From positions 1-11,313 of the forward strand of contig JAQCNR010000474.1 of NCBI GenBank assembly GCA_028274925.1: a DNA stretch of 11,313 bases, given 5' to 3'. Below the pieces are notes generated by a model that did no database searches, had not been told where the DNA came from, and saw only the letters and a list, made by a program, of their open reading frames with translations. Every line of letters begins with the position of its first letter. Position 1 is the first letter of the stretch. Position numbers and translations under genes: made by a program. Source of the stretch: Halovenus sp. GTDB lineage: Archaea > Halobacteriota > Halobacteria > Halobacteriales > Haloarculaceae. This document shows positions 6,629 to 11,313 of this stretch, piece by piece.

Positions 6629-6679
6629 CTACCGATTTTCCCGCTGCTCGACCTTGTTCAACTCGATAATATCCACCAT
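6629..6679 (-). pseudogene. Displaced 3' end of a chorismate mutase gene
   Basis: Read on the minus strand, 6679-6629 encodes MVDIIELNKVEQRENR followed by TAG. From the second Ile the 12 residues IELNKVEQRENR and the stop match the end of the intact chorismate mutase (IELNKVEQRESR, TAG at 8461). At DNA level 32 of 39 bases agree, with a 19-nt identical core (6642-6660 and 8474-8492). Five of the seven differences are synonymous, and the other two make the single Ser/Asn change. The catalytic Gln (residue 100 of the intact enzyme) is kept. Similarity stops abruptly just before the ATC codon, so the upstream part of the gene is absent. It looks like a broken-off gene tail from a homologue that had evolved as coding sequence. 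A functional 16-residue peptide is unlikely. Confidence 0.75.
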
Positions 6680-6828
6680 ACTGGCCGATGGAGAAAGAGA
6701 CAACACTCGCGTCCAATATCGGCTGTCACACAGTTCCGAACGGCTATATCGAAACCCACAGATAGCGATAGGATTCAACAAGCGTACTGAATAGAGGGCG
6801 CGTACCTGGTACCAGAAGGGTGCTTCAT

Positions 6829-6849
6829 ACGAATTATTGTAACGAATTA
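6829..6849. repeat. Short direct repeat ACGAATTA
   Basis: ACGAATTA occurs at 6829-6836 and 6842-6849 in an AT-rich stretch about 40 nt past the stop of the minus-strand gene that ends at 6890. A perfect 10-bp palindrome (CTGGTACCAG, 6806-6815) lies nearby. The repeats could mark a protein-binding site or an element border. They are short enough to be chance. Confidence 0.3.
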
Positions 6850-6889
6850 CTGGTCAGCGATGACCGGCAATTGACTACATTACTCCATA

Positions 6890-7234
6890 TCAGGCCACCT
6901 CTTCGAGTACAGACTCGCCACCGCCGTCCTGTAACTCCCATTCCCACTCGTCTTCGACACGAACGCGGCCGTCGTCAAGCAGTGTGACGGTGCCCATAGA
7001 ATGTCCGCTAGCAGTTTCATACTCCGAATTGATCTGTGAATACCTGATCTCCCACTCACAACCGTCGAAGGTGCCAACAAGATGGCCCTCAATGATATCT
7101 CCACCCGAGTAGTGTGCGTAAATCCGTTCTCCCTCTTGTTCGAACTGGAAGCGGGTATCGCCACTCACCTCACCATTTTCGGTGTTTGCAACTCCAACAA
7201 GCGTCCGGCCATCCAGAGATATTTCCTCCGTCAT
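6890..7234 (-). CDS. Conserved small protein of unknown function (family often mislabelled N-acetylglutamate synthase)
   Basis: The 114-residue product is rich in beta strands, has no signal peptide or membrane segment, and shows a run of conserved blocks: NTENGEVSGDT (16-26), FQFEQEG, YAHYSGGDIIEGHLVG, EIRYSQIN, and a C-terminal DGRVRVEDEWEWELQDGGGES. From memory these match a widespread bacterial family of about 110 residues that databases sometimes call N-acetylglutamate synthase. It has no acetyl-CoA-binding GNAT motif, so that name is doubtful and I assign no activity. The frame could begin upstream at a TTG (7261), but the ATG at 7234 is where the family similarity starts. A Gly-rich tail ends in ESVLEEVA. 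It lies alone on the minus strand inside the repeat-bounded segment. A bacterial-type family here hints at gene transfer. Confidence 0.75.
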   Translation of the reverse strand: MTEEISLDGRTLVGVANTENGEVSGDTRFQFEQEGERIYAHYSGGDIIEGHLVGTFDGCEWEIRYSQINSEYETASGHSMGTVTLLDDGRVRVEDEWEWELQDGGGESVLEEVA

Positions 7235-7395
7235 ATGCAGTTGCGTCCGTTGTAGGGTCAAAAAGCCACGGTGACTAGTTCTGAATACAGGATACTCTCG
7301 TTGTCAGATGCTAATGAGAATCTTGATTCGCACGTGTGAACACTCCTCTGTAGCCCTCGCACGATTCTCGTCAGCCACTGTATGTTTCGAAGAAT

Positions 7396-7416
7396 CTGTA
7401 GAACGGCCCGTTACAG
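7396..7416 (-). terminator. Candidate hairpin after the PIN-domain gene
   Basis: CTGTA(GA)ACG-GCC-CGTTACAG can fold into an 8-bp stem with a 2-nt bulge and a 3-nt loop. It lies 4 nt beyond the TAA stop (7421) of the minus-strand PIN gene and is followed on that strand by ATTCTTC. Archaeal termination depends mainly on T-rich runs, so this could instead stabilise the mRNA end. Confidence 0.3.
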
Positions 7417-7420
7417 GTCG

Positions 7421-7960
7421 TTATTTCGGATCGGGTTGCTCGTCATCGCGTTGCTGTCGAAGCGTGGACTGCGCCCGCTCGACGTAGGAGTTCGACGACC
7501 AACTGCGAGCGTCACTCATTTCGGTCAAAAACCCGTCGGCAGCGTCCGGCGAGAACGTGTCGTTGCGAACCAGTGCGGTGAGGAGAGTGGGCGTCGTGAC
7601 GAGGCGGGTCTCGGCCAGCGAGGCGTGGACGAGCGCAAGTCGATTGAACTCATCACAGAGCAGTTGCACGGCGTCGATATCGTTCGCCAGCGTGACCGCC
7701 GCGTTCTCGCCGTCATCCAGCGGGAACGTCTCGTCCAGTTCGATGGAACGAGTCTCGAACCCAGAGCGACGGTCGAGAACCGCCTGTGCCGCCTCACCAG
7801 ATGCGTCGTCGTAGGACGCCGTCTCGGTGAGTTCGTCGACGACCTGCTCTGGGACGACCACGGTGTGCGAATCGAGGAGACGGTCGAGTGGATTCGGTGA
7901 AGTGCCCGCCACCGTCCCGAGGCTTACGAGAGCCGACGTGTCGGCGACTATCAGAACCAT
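7421..7960 (-). CDS. PIN-domain protein, likely toxin ribonuclease of a VapBC-like pair
   Basis: The 179-residue protein opens with IVADTSALVSL, the first acidic motif of PIN nucleases (D7). VPEQVVDELTE supplies the second acidic site (D42/E43), and LDDGENAAVTLA (81-92) the third, with a further acid pair at D103/E104. These acids would bind Mg2+/Mn2+ for RNA cleavage. The motif set resembles the DUF3368/VapC branch. The Ser/Arg/Gln-rich tail (residues 151-179) goes beyond the core fold. Its ATG directly abuts the TAG of the upstream ribbon-helix-helix gene with no spacer, so the two are co-translated. The expected role is growth arrest by cutting tRNA, rRNA or mRNA when antitoxin is lost; the target is unknown. 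A housekeeping RNA-processing role is less likely given the partner gene. Confidence 0.85.
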   Translation of the reverse strand: MVLIVADTSALVSLGTVAGTSPNPLDRLLDSHTVVVPEQVVDELTETASYDDASGEAAQAVLDRRSGFETRSIELDETFPLDDGENAAVTLANDIDAVQLLCDEFNRLALVHASLAETRLVTTPTLLTALVRNDTFSPDAADGFLTEMSDARSWSSNSYVERAQSTLRQQRDDEQPDPK

Positions 7961-8281
7961 CTACGAGTCGGCCAGATCCTCCGCGACCTCGTCCACGAAT
8001 TCGTCGGTCAGTTGCTCTTTCAACAGTTGGAAGTTGGCGGCCTCCTCGTGCCCGACGAGGTCTTTCAGTTCCTCGAACGTGATCTCGTCGTCGTAGAAGG
8101 CCTCCGCGATCTCCTGTTTCACCTCGTCGGAGTGCGCGGCGTCCCGCAAGTAGTCCCGAAGCGCGGAGATGAGGATGTCCGTCCGATCCGTCTCGAACAC
8201 CGCAGCGAGCGCGTCAGCCCTGTCTACCAGTCCTCTCGGTGCACGGAACTGGACGCGCTTCTTCTTGGACTCGGAACCCAT
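7961..8281 (-). CDS. Ribbon-helix-helix antitoxin-like protein
   Basis: The 106-residue protein has an N-terminal ribbon-helix-helix DNA-binding domain: strand KKRVQFRAP (7-15), helix 1 GLVDRADALAAVF (17-29), turn ETDR, helix 2 TDILISALRDYL (34-45). The acidic C-terminal half (about 50-106) includes YDDEITFEELKDLVGHEEAANFQ, similar to regions in archaeal PIN antitoxins that wrap the toxin. It should bind its own promoter as a dimer and neutralise the PIN protein encoded directly downstream. The frame continues upstream to 8350, but the ATG at 8281 begins just before the ribbon strand and is preferred; the extra 23 residues (with HSHCTH) do not look like part of the domain. The upstream DNA has a GTGT-rich stretch (8282-8300) that could be the operator. 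Confidence 0.83.
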   Translation of the reverse strand: MGSESKKKRVQFRAPRGLVDRADALAAVFETDRTDILISALRDYLRDAAHSDEVKQEIAEAFYDDEITFEELKDLVGHEEAANFQLLKEQLTDEFVDEVAEDLADS

Positions 8282-8358
8282 ATGTGTACAGTGTGAGTGT
8301 AGGAGCAAAACGTTTGTGCCCTTCTCCACTACCACATCCTTCGGAGCCACCGAAACCG

Positions 8359-8381
8359 GGCACGGTGTTTTTTACCGAGCC
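8359..8381. repeat. Inverted repeat with a T6 loop
   Basis: GGCACGGT (8359-8366) and ACCGAGCC (8374-8381) pair at 7 of 8 positions around a GTTTTTT loop, in the spacer between chorismate mutase and the antitoxin gene. It may be a protein-binding site or an RNA hairpin ending plus-strand transcripts. No plus-strand gene supports the latter. Confidence 0.35.
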
Positions 8382-8460
8382 TGAATCAAAAGAGCAGCTA
8401 TCGGAAGAACATTGTGAGAATTAAACGGCCCTCATACGGCTTTTAGTGTAGAATTTCGAG

Positions 8461-8775
8461 CTATCGGCTCTCTCGCTGCTCGACCTTGTTCAGTTCGATC
8501 AGCAGGCGGAAAATCGCCTTGACGAGGTTGGCGTCTACATCGAACTGCTCGGCGTTCTCGCCAGCGCGGTTCATAACCTGCTGTTCCTGTTGTTCGTCGG
8601 TCGTCGGCAGTCCCTGTTCGTCTTTGACCTGTGCAATCGTGTCGGCAACGTAGGTTCGCCGGGCGATTAGCTCCACAATTTCGCGGTCAATCCCGCGGAT
8701 TTCGGTGCGGAGTTCGTCGAGACTCATGTTCTGTGGGTCGATACCTCCCTCGAGCGTGTCGTCGTTGTTAGACAT
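8461..8775 (-). CDS. aroQ: Chorismate mutase, AroQ class
   Basis: This 104-residue all-helical protein converts chorismate to prephenate, the branch point to phenylalanine and tyrosine. By alignment with the E. coli P-protein mutase domain (offset 12 residues) the active-site set is R23, R40, K51, D60, E64 and Q100, all conserved. The E. coli Arg51 is replaced by Gln (Q63). The motif LRTEIRGIDREIVELIARR (22-40) is diagnostic. An acidic N-terminal tail of about 17 residues precedes the fold, so M17 is an alternative start. Its ATG overlaps the end of the shikimate kinase gene by 8 nt (ATGTCTAA), indicating translational coupling. Its last 39 nt recur as a remnant at 6629-6667, raising the possibility that this gene's tail was replaced. 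Confidence 0.93.
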   Translation of the reverse strand: MSNNDDTLEGGIDPQNMSLDELRTEIRGIDREIVELIARRTYVADTIAQVKDEQGLPTTDEQQEQQVMNRAGENAEQFDVDANLVKAIFRLLIELNKVEQRESR

Positions 8776-9619
8776 CTGTCAGTGTTCCCTCTGTTTGCGT
8801 GTGTGTCAGCCAGACTGTCCCCTCGCGGCGCTCCCAGCGCTCGCGAACGGCTGCCAGTTGCTCGTGTTCGCCGACGGCGACGAAACTCGGACCGGTGCCG
8901 GACAGCGAGACGCCCGCGGCGTCCATCGCCTCCATCATCGGCTCAGTTGGAAAGCCAAGCGCCGCACAGAAGGCCAGTCCGTTGATTGTCATCGCCTCGG
9001 TGTAGCGGCCGTCGAGTGCCAACTCCGCAACCACCTCCGCGATGGGCGCAATCTGTTGGCAGCGCTCGACATCGGCGTCAGCGCTGAAGGACTGCTCGGG
9101 TGGCGTCCAGACGAGCACGTCCCAGTCTGGCGTGTCCCGCGCGAGCAGTTCGTCCTCGTCGTTGTTCGTGACGGTCAGGCCGCCGAGCATACTTGCGCTC
9201 GCGTCGTCGAAGGCTCCGGTGACGGTGACGCCAACGTCCCGCGCTGCCTCGACACCGATTCTGGCGGCGTCTTCTCGGCTGACTCTCTCAGTCGCGCCGA
9301 GGGCGTCGAGCGTTGCCATCACCGTCGCGTTCGCGGCGGCGCTCGACGACTTCAGTCCAGAGGCCATCGGCACGTCACTCGCCGTCTCGACGTAGCCACC
9401 CTGCCCGTCGCCAAAGCGCTCAGTGACGAGTTCGACACAGCGCTCGATGAGCCGTGTATCGCCGTCGTCAGCTCCCTCGATATGTCCCGTTACACCGGCG
9501 TTGTCGGAGAGTTCGACGGTTGCGGTCGTGTACTCCTCGATTGCAAAGGCTGCACCGGTTCCGGTCGCGAGCGCGTTCAGGACTGTCCCCGCAGCTGGTG
9601 CTTTTGCCTGCCCGTCCAT
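8768..9619 (-). CDS. aroK: Shikimate kinase, archaeal GHMP type
   Basis: The 283-residue protein phosphorylates shikimate with ATP, the fifth step of the shikimate pathway. Archaea use this GHMP-superfamily enzyme, which is unrelated to the bacterial P-loop kinase. The ATP-binding GHMP motif is PMASGLKSSSAAANA (84-98). The N-terminal segment KAPAAGTVLNALATGTGAAFAI fits motif 1, FDDASASMLGG (137-147) holds the acidic residue region, and motif 3 is GVSLSGTGPSFVAVG (236-250). The length is normal for the family. It lies first in a two-gene operon with chorismate mutase, which it overlaps by 8 nt. The two act at separate steps (5 and the post-chorismate branch), so linkage serves co-regulation rather than channelling. 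The ATG at 9619 lies 102 nt from the divergent DUF5796-like gene. Confidence 0.93.
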   Translation of the reverse strand: MDGQAKAPAAGTVLNALATGTGAAFAIEEYTTATVELSDNAGVTGHIEGADDGDTRLIERCVELVTERFGDGQGGYVETASDVPMASGLKSSSAAANATVMATLDALGATERVSREDAARIGVEAARDVGVTVTGAFDDASASMLGGLTVTNNDEDELLARDTPDWDVLVWTPPEQSFSADADVERCQQIAPIAEVVAELALDGRYTEAMTINGLAFCAALGFPTEPMMEAMDAAGVSLSGTGPSFVAVGEHEQLAAVRERWERREGTVWLTHTQTEGTLTDV

Positions 9620-9692
9620 CCTGTCTCACTCTCTTACACGACAGCACTTACCTGTGATGATTGTGAGTTGTGCGCTCACCAGACCAGCGTCG

Positions 9693-9698
9693 TTTTTA
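9693..9698 (+). promoter_or_regulatory. Candidate TATA box for the DUF5796-like gene
   Basis: TTTTTA lies 24-29 nt upstream of the ATG at 9722, the spacing of a leaderless haloarchaeal transcript. It sits in the 102-nt divergent spacer shared with the shikimate kinase operon. Confidence 0.4.
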
Positions 9699-9721
9699 CC
9701 GTCGGCGGCCAATTTCCAGCT

Positions 9722-10150
9722 ATGGATGGGTTCGAGGAGGTTGCGCCGGATACGCTGTCGGTCGAACTACTCGACGAGGGTGTCGCTGTCGAGTACACTG
9801 ACGGTAGAGAGATTCTCTATCGCGGTGTGCCAACGGTGGCGGAGTCACCCTATCAGACGACGCCGGGAAAGGATACGCACGTCCTCGTCGTCGACGAGTC
9901 TGAGACCAGCGGCGTCTTGCTGTACGTCAACGAGCGGCGGACAGACGCGGCTATCCTCGAAGGCACTGGCGTGGGTCGCGTCCTTCTCGACGCCGACGAG
10001 CAGACGACGCTGTTTCCCGGCGTCACGGTTCGCGGCGGCGGGTTGCGCGACGAAATCGTCGTCGAGAGCGACCTTTCGGGCCGGGTGTTCGTCTCCGAGG
10101 AAGACCAGTTCAGCGAGCACTCCTACGAACTCGTCCCGGCCGATCACTGA
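9722..10150 (+). CDS. DUF5796-like haloarchaeal protein
   Basis: The 142-residue acidic product has no signal peptide or membrane segment and appears all-beta: VELLDEGVAVEYTDGREILYRGVP (15-38), KDTHVLVVDESETSGVLLYVNERRTDAAILEGTGVGRVLLD, TLFPGVTVRGGG. From memory these blocks match DUF5796, a family confined to haloarchaea with no known function. The frame is open far upstream across the antisense of the aro genes, but that part is a shadow. The ATG at 9722, with a T-rich box upstream, is the sensible start. It overlaps the convergent 44-residue zinc-finger gene by 7 nt at the stops. Family assignment is moderately sure; that the gene is real is near certain. Confidence 0.8.
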   Translation: MDGFEEVAPDTLSVELLDEGVAVEYTDGREILYRGVPTVAESPYQTTPGKDTHVLVVDESETSGVLLYVNERRTDAAILEGTGVGRVLLDADEQTTLFPGVTVRGGGLRDEIVVESDLSGRVFVSEEDQFSEHSYELVPADH

Positions 10151-10278
10151 ATATACGGGGGGTCTTCCTCGTCGCAGTTGCGTTCGTGTTCGCGAGCGTC
10201 CTCCTCGACGTCGAACAACAGGCCACAGGTCTCACACTCGTACCAGGTCATTTCCTCCCGCATTGTGGTCGTGACCAT
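10144..10278 (-). CDS. 44-residue Cys2-His-Cys zinc-finger protein (DUF7128-like)
   Basis: The minus strand from ATG 10278 encodes 44 residues, with C15-x2-C18 followed by H31 and C35 (pattern YECETCGLLFDVEEDAREHERNC), then an acidic tail ending DPPYIQ. The arrangement is that of a classic single zinc finger with the last His replaced by Cys. From memory it matches a very small, widely conserved haloarchaeal family (DUF7128). A single finger is more likely to contact protein or RNA than to act alone as a DNA-binding factor; the role is unknown. Its last 7 nt overlap the end of the convergent DUF5796-like gene, so the two transcripts could be antisense at their 3' ends. A TATATTGTATA-type box lies 18-28 nt upstream of its ATG. 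Confidence 0.82.
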   Translation of the reverse strand: MVTTTMREEMTWYECETCGLLFDVEEDAREHERNCDEEDPPYIQ

Positions 10279-10295
10279 ACTTGTACTTCTGTCAG

Positions 10296-10306
10296 TATAC
10301 AATATA
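10296..10306 (-). promoter_or_regulatory. Candidate TATA box of the 44-residue zinc-finger gene
   Basis: TATACAATATA on the plus strand reads TATATTGTATA on the minus strand, 18-28 nt upstream of the ATG at 10278. It is the only AT-rich patch in the 86-nt divergent spacer. The CDC48-type gene on the other side has its own weaker box (GCTTAAC, 10334-10340), 25-31 nt before its ATG. Confidence 0.45.
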
Positions 10307-10364
10307 GTCGTTACTCCGGTGACAGTCGGGTGGGCTTAACTGCCCGCCAGCCCTACGCTGAGTC

Positions 10365-11313
10365 ATGACTGCCGGTGACGGAGCCGTCGAGGTCCGCGTC
10401 GAGGGTGCTCGCAAGCGTGACGCTGGCCGTGGTATTGCCCGCCTCTCCTCGAATACCCAGCGCCAACTCGGCGTACTCAGCGGTGACCCAATCATCATCG
10501 AAGCTGACCAGCTAACCGTTGCGAAGGTCTGGCCGAGCGACGACGCCGAACAGGTTATCCGAATCGACGGCGACACCCGCGCGAGTATCGGCGTGAACAT
10601 TGGCGACAGCGTCCACGTCCGGAAAGCGTCCGTCGAGGACGCCCGCCAGGTGACGCTCCAGCCCGCAAGCGAACACGCTGACACCGCACCTGCCGAGCAG
10701 GTGATCGGAAAACGCCTGCGCGACCGTCTCGTCAGCGTCGGCAAGCAAGTCCGAATCGAGGGGTACGGCCCTTACGTCGTGACAGAAACCACTCCCACCG
10801 GCTCGGTTCGTATTGTCGAGTCGACCAGCGTCAGCGTCGACCCGGACATTGCCTCGCCGACGGAGACTGAACCTGACGAGTCCGAGTCTGAGGACGACAT
10901 AGAGGCCGACACGACCTACGAGGATATCGGTGGCCTCGACGAGGAACTAGAGTTGGTGCGGGAGATGATCGAACTGCCGCTGTCGGAGCCAGAACTGTTC
11001 ACTCGTCTCGGCATCGACCCGCCCAAAGGCGTGCTTCTCTATGGCCCACCAGGAACCGGCAAGACGCTGATTGCTCGTGCCGTCGCCAACGAAGTTGACG
11101 CCTACTTCGAGACTATTGATGGCCCCGAAATCGTCTCGAAGTACAAGGGTGAATCAGAGGAGCAACTGCGCGCTGCCTTCGAGCGTGCCCGCGAGAACGC
11201 ACCGGCCATTCTCTTCCTCGACGAAGTCGACTCTATCGCTGGCGCGCGTGACGAGGACGCCGACATGGAGAACCGGGTCGTCGCACAACTGCTCACGCTG
11301 CTCGATGGCCTCG
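10365..11313 (+). CDS. CDC48/VCP-type AAA ATPase (3' part beyond the window)
   Basis: The 316 residues visible have a CDC48-like N-terminal domain with a double-psi barrel start, GRGIARLSSNTQRQLGVLSGD (21-41), followed by a second N-subdomain to about 155. An acidic linker follows (165-182: SPTETEPDESESEDDIEA). The first AAA module begins at TYEDIGGLDEELELVREM (184-201), with Walker A GPPGTGKT (227-234), a pore-loop segment YKGESEEQLRAAF (260-272) and Walker B AILFLDEVDS (281-290). These enzymes thread and unfold protein substrates for the proteasome or remodel complexes. Haloarchaea have several CDC48 paralogues, and the acidic linker and diverged N-terminus suggest a secondary one. A second ATPase domain is expected beyond the edge. 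The ATG at 10365 has a TATA-like box at 10334-10340. The gene is divergent from the 44-residue zinc-finger gene. Confidence 0.92.
   Translation, partial: MTAGDGAVEVRVEGARKRDAGRGIARLSSNTQRQLGVLSGDPIIIEADQLTVAKVWPSDDAEQVIRIDGDTRASIGVNIGDSVHVRKASVEDARQVTLQPASEHADTAPAEQVIGKRLRDRLVSVGKQVRIEGYGPYVVTETTPTGSVRIVESTSVSVDPDIASPTETEPDESESEDDIEADTTYEDIGGLDEELELVREMIELPLSEPELFTRLGIDPPKGVLLYGPPGTGKTLIARAVANEVDAYFETIDGPEIVSKYKGESEEQLRAAFERARENAPAILFLDEVDSIAGARDEDADMENRVVAQLLTLLDGL

Larger units (their letters stand above)
6340..6889. other. Intergenic stretch without a supported intact gene
   Basis: This 550-nt region lies between the thiolase start and the stop of the next minus-strand gene. It holds the thiolase promoter area, the chorismate mutase 3' remnant (6629-6667), a 10-bp palindrome CTGGTACCAG (6806-6815) and a direct repeat ACGAATTA at 6829-6836 and 6842-6849. 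The right half is clearly less G+C-rich than the genes. Open frames across it (for example 6360-6716 minus) give Cys/Arg-rich, non-acidic products unlike the neighbouring proteins. No tRNA or other RNA gene is recognisable. Confidence 0.55.
6629..8499. mobile_element. Possible integrated segment bounded by copies of the chorismate mutase 3' end
   Basis: Direct repeats of a 39-nt gene tail (6629-6667 and 8461-8499) flank about 1.8 kb that holds a ribbon-helix-helix/PIN pair, a small protein of unknown function and spacers with lower G+C. The intact gene reads into the right copy and the orphan tail lies at the far end. This is what site-specific integration into a gene's 3' end would leave. 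No integrase, transposase or replication gene is present, so it would be a decayed or non-autonomous element, or simply a duplication into which other genes came. The borders are only as good as the repeat. Confidence 0.4.

Noticed and set aside
6360..6716. Minus-strand open frame of 118 codons in the thiolase upstream region
   Set aside because: The composition is not acidic, it is rich in Cys, Arg and Gly, and no motif is seen. It runs through the chorismate mutase remnant in a different frame from the conserved one.
6340..6889. tRNA, other RNA gene or CRISPR repeats in the gene-poor stretch
   Set aside because: There is no T-loop or cloverleaf pattern and no regularly spaced repeats. Only short palindromes and an 8-nt direct repeat are present.
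7382..7900. Plus-strand open frame of 172 codons
   Set aside because: It lies opposite the PIN gene, which has clear catalytic motifs, and the translated product is basic and motif-free.
8239..8424. Plus-strand open frame ending in an acidic stretch (TEPESKEQLSEEHCEN)
   Set aside because: Its first part is antisense to the antitoxin gene and only the last 45 codons or so are free. No start or motif supports it.
8705..9721. Long plus-strand open frame running into the DUF5796-like gene
   Set aside because: It is antisense to chorismate mutase and shikimate kinase and its product is Arg/Cys-rich. The real protein begins at ATG 9722 behind a T-rich promoter box.
10292..10744. Minus-strand open frame of 150 codons
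   Set aside because: It is antisense to the CDC48-type gene, whose N-domain and AAA motifs are unmistakable, and the product is Ser/Arg-rich.

Overview
The window comes from a halophilic archaeon (class Halobacteria). The coding DNA is G+C-rich and the proteins are strongly acidic (many Asp and Glu). Several starts have a T/A-rich box about 22-31 nt upstream and little room for a leader, as expected for the leaderless transcripts of this group. Archaeal families include Orc1/Cdc6, a GHMP-type shikimate kinase, a DUF35-linked thiolase, a CDC48-type ATPase and tiny zinc-ribbon proteins. Haloarcula or a close relative is plausible, but the genus is a guess.

Layout. (1) 1-4418, plus strand: the tail of an unidentified gene, an Orc1/Cdc6-family AAA+ protein, a DEDD 3'-5' exonuclease-like protein, a cupin, and a Ski2-like helicase with an N-terminal zinc ribbon. 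Three of these act on DNA or RNA. The Orc and exonuclease genes share a tandem repeat at exactly the same distance from their starts. (2) 4420-6339, minus strand: a 46-residue zinc-ribbon protein convergent with the helicase (1-nt gap), then a thiolase/DUF35 operon with a 4-nt ATGA overlap. (3) 6340-8460: a gene-poor stretch with lower G+C between genes. It holds one small conserved protein of unknown function and a ribbon-helix-helix/PIN-domain antitoxin-toxin pair. (4) 8461-9619, minus strand: shikimate kinase and chorismate mutase, overlapping by 8 nt (aromatic amino-acid synthesis). (5) 9722-11313: a DUF5796-like protein, a 44-residue zinc-finger protein overlapping it tail-to-tail by 7 nt, and a divergent CDC48-type AAA ATPase cut by the window edge.

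The most notable observation is at 6629-6667. This is a second copy of the last 12 codons plus stop of chorismate mutase, in the same orientation as the intact gene end at 8461-8499. The two copies share a 19-nt identical core, and most differences outside it are synonymous. Between them lies a segment of about 1.8 kb with the antitoxin-toxin pair and the small unknown gene. This is the geometry expected when DNA integrates at the 3' end of a gene, supplies a replacement tail and displaces the original one. No integrase is visible, so this remains a hypothesis; partial duplication is the alternative.

Three further small signals are candidate regulatory repeats: at the Orc and exonuclease promoters, at the thiolase promoter, and at the 46-residue zinc-ribbon gene. 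Two proteins of 46 and 44 residues are easily missed by size cut-offs.
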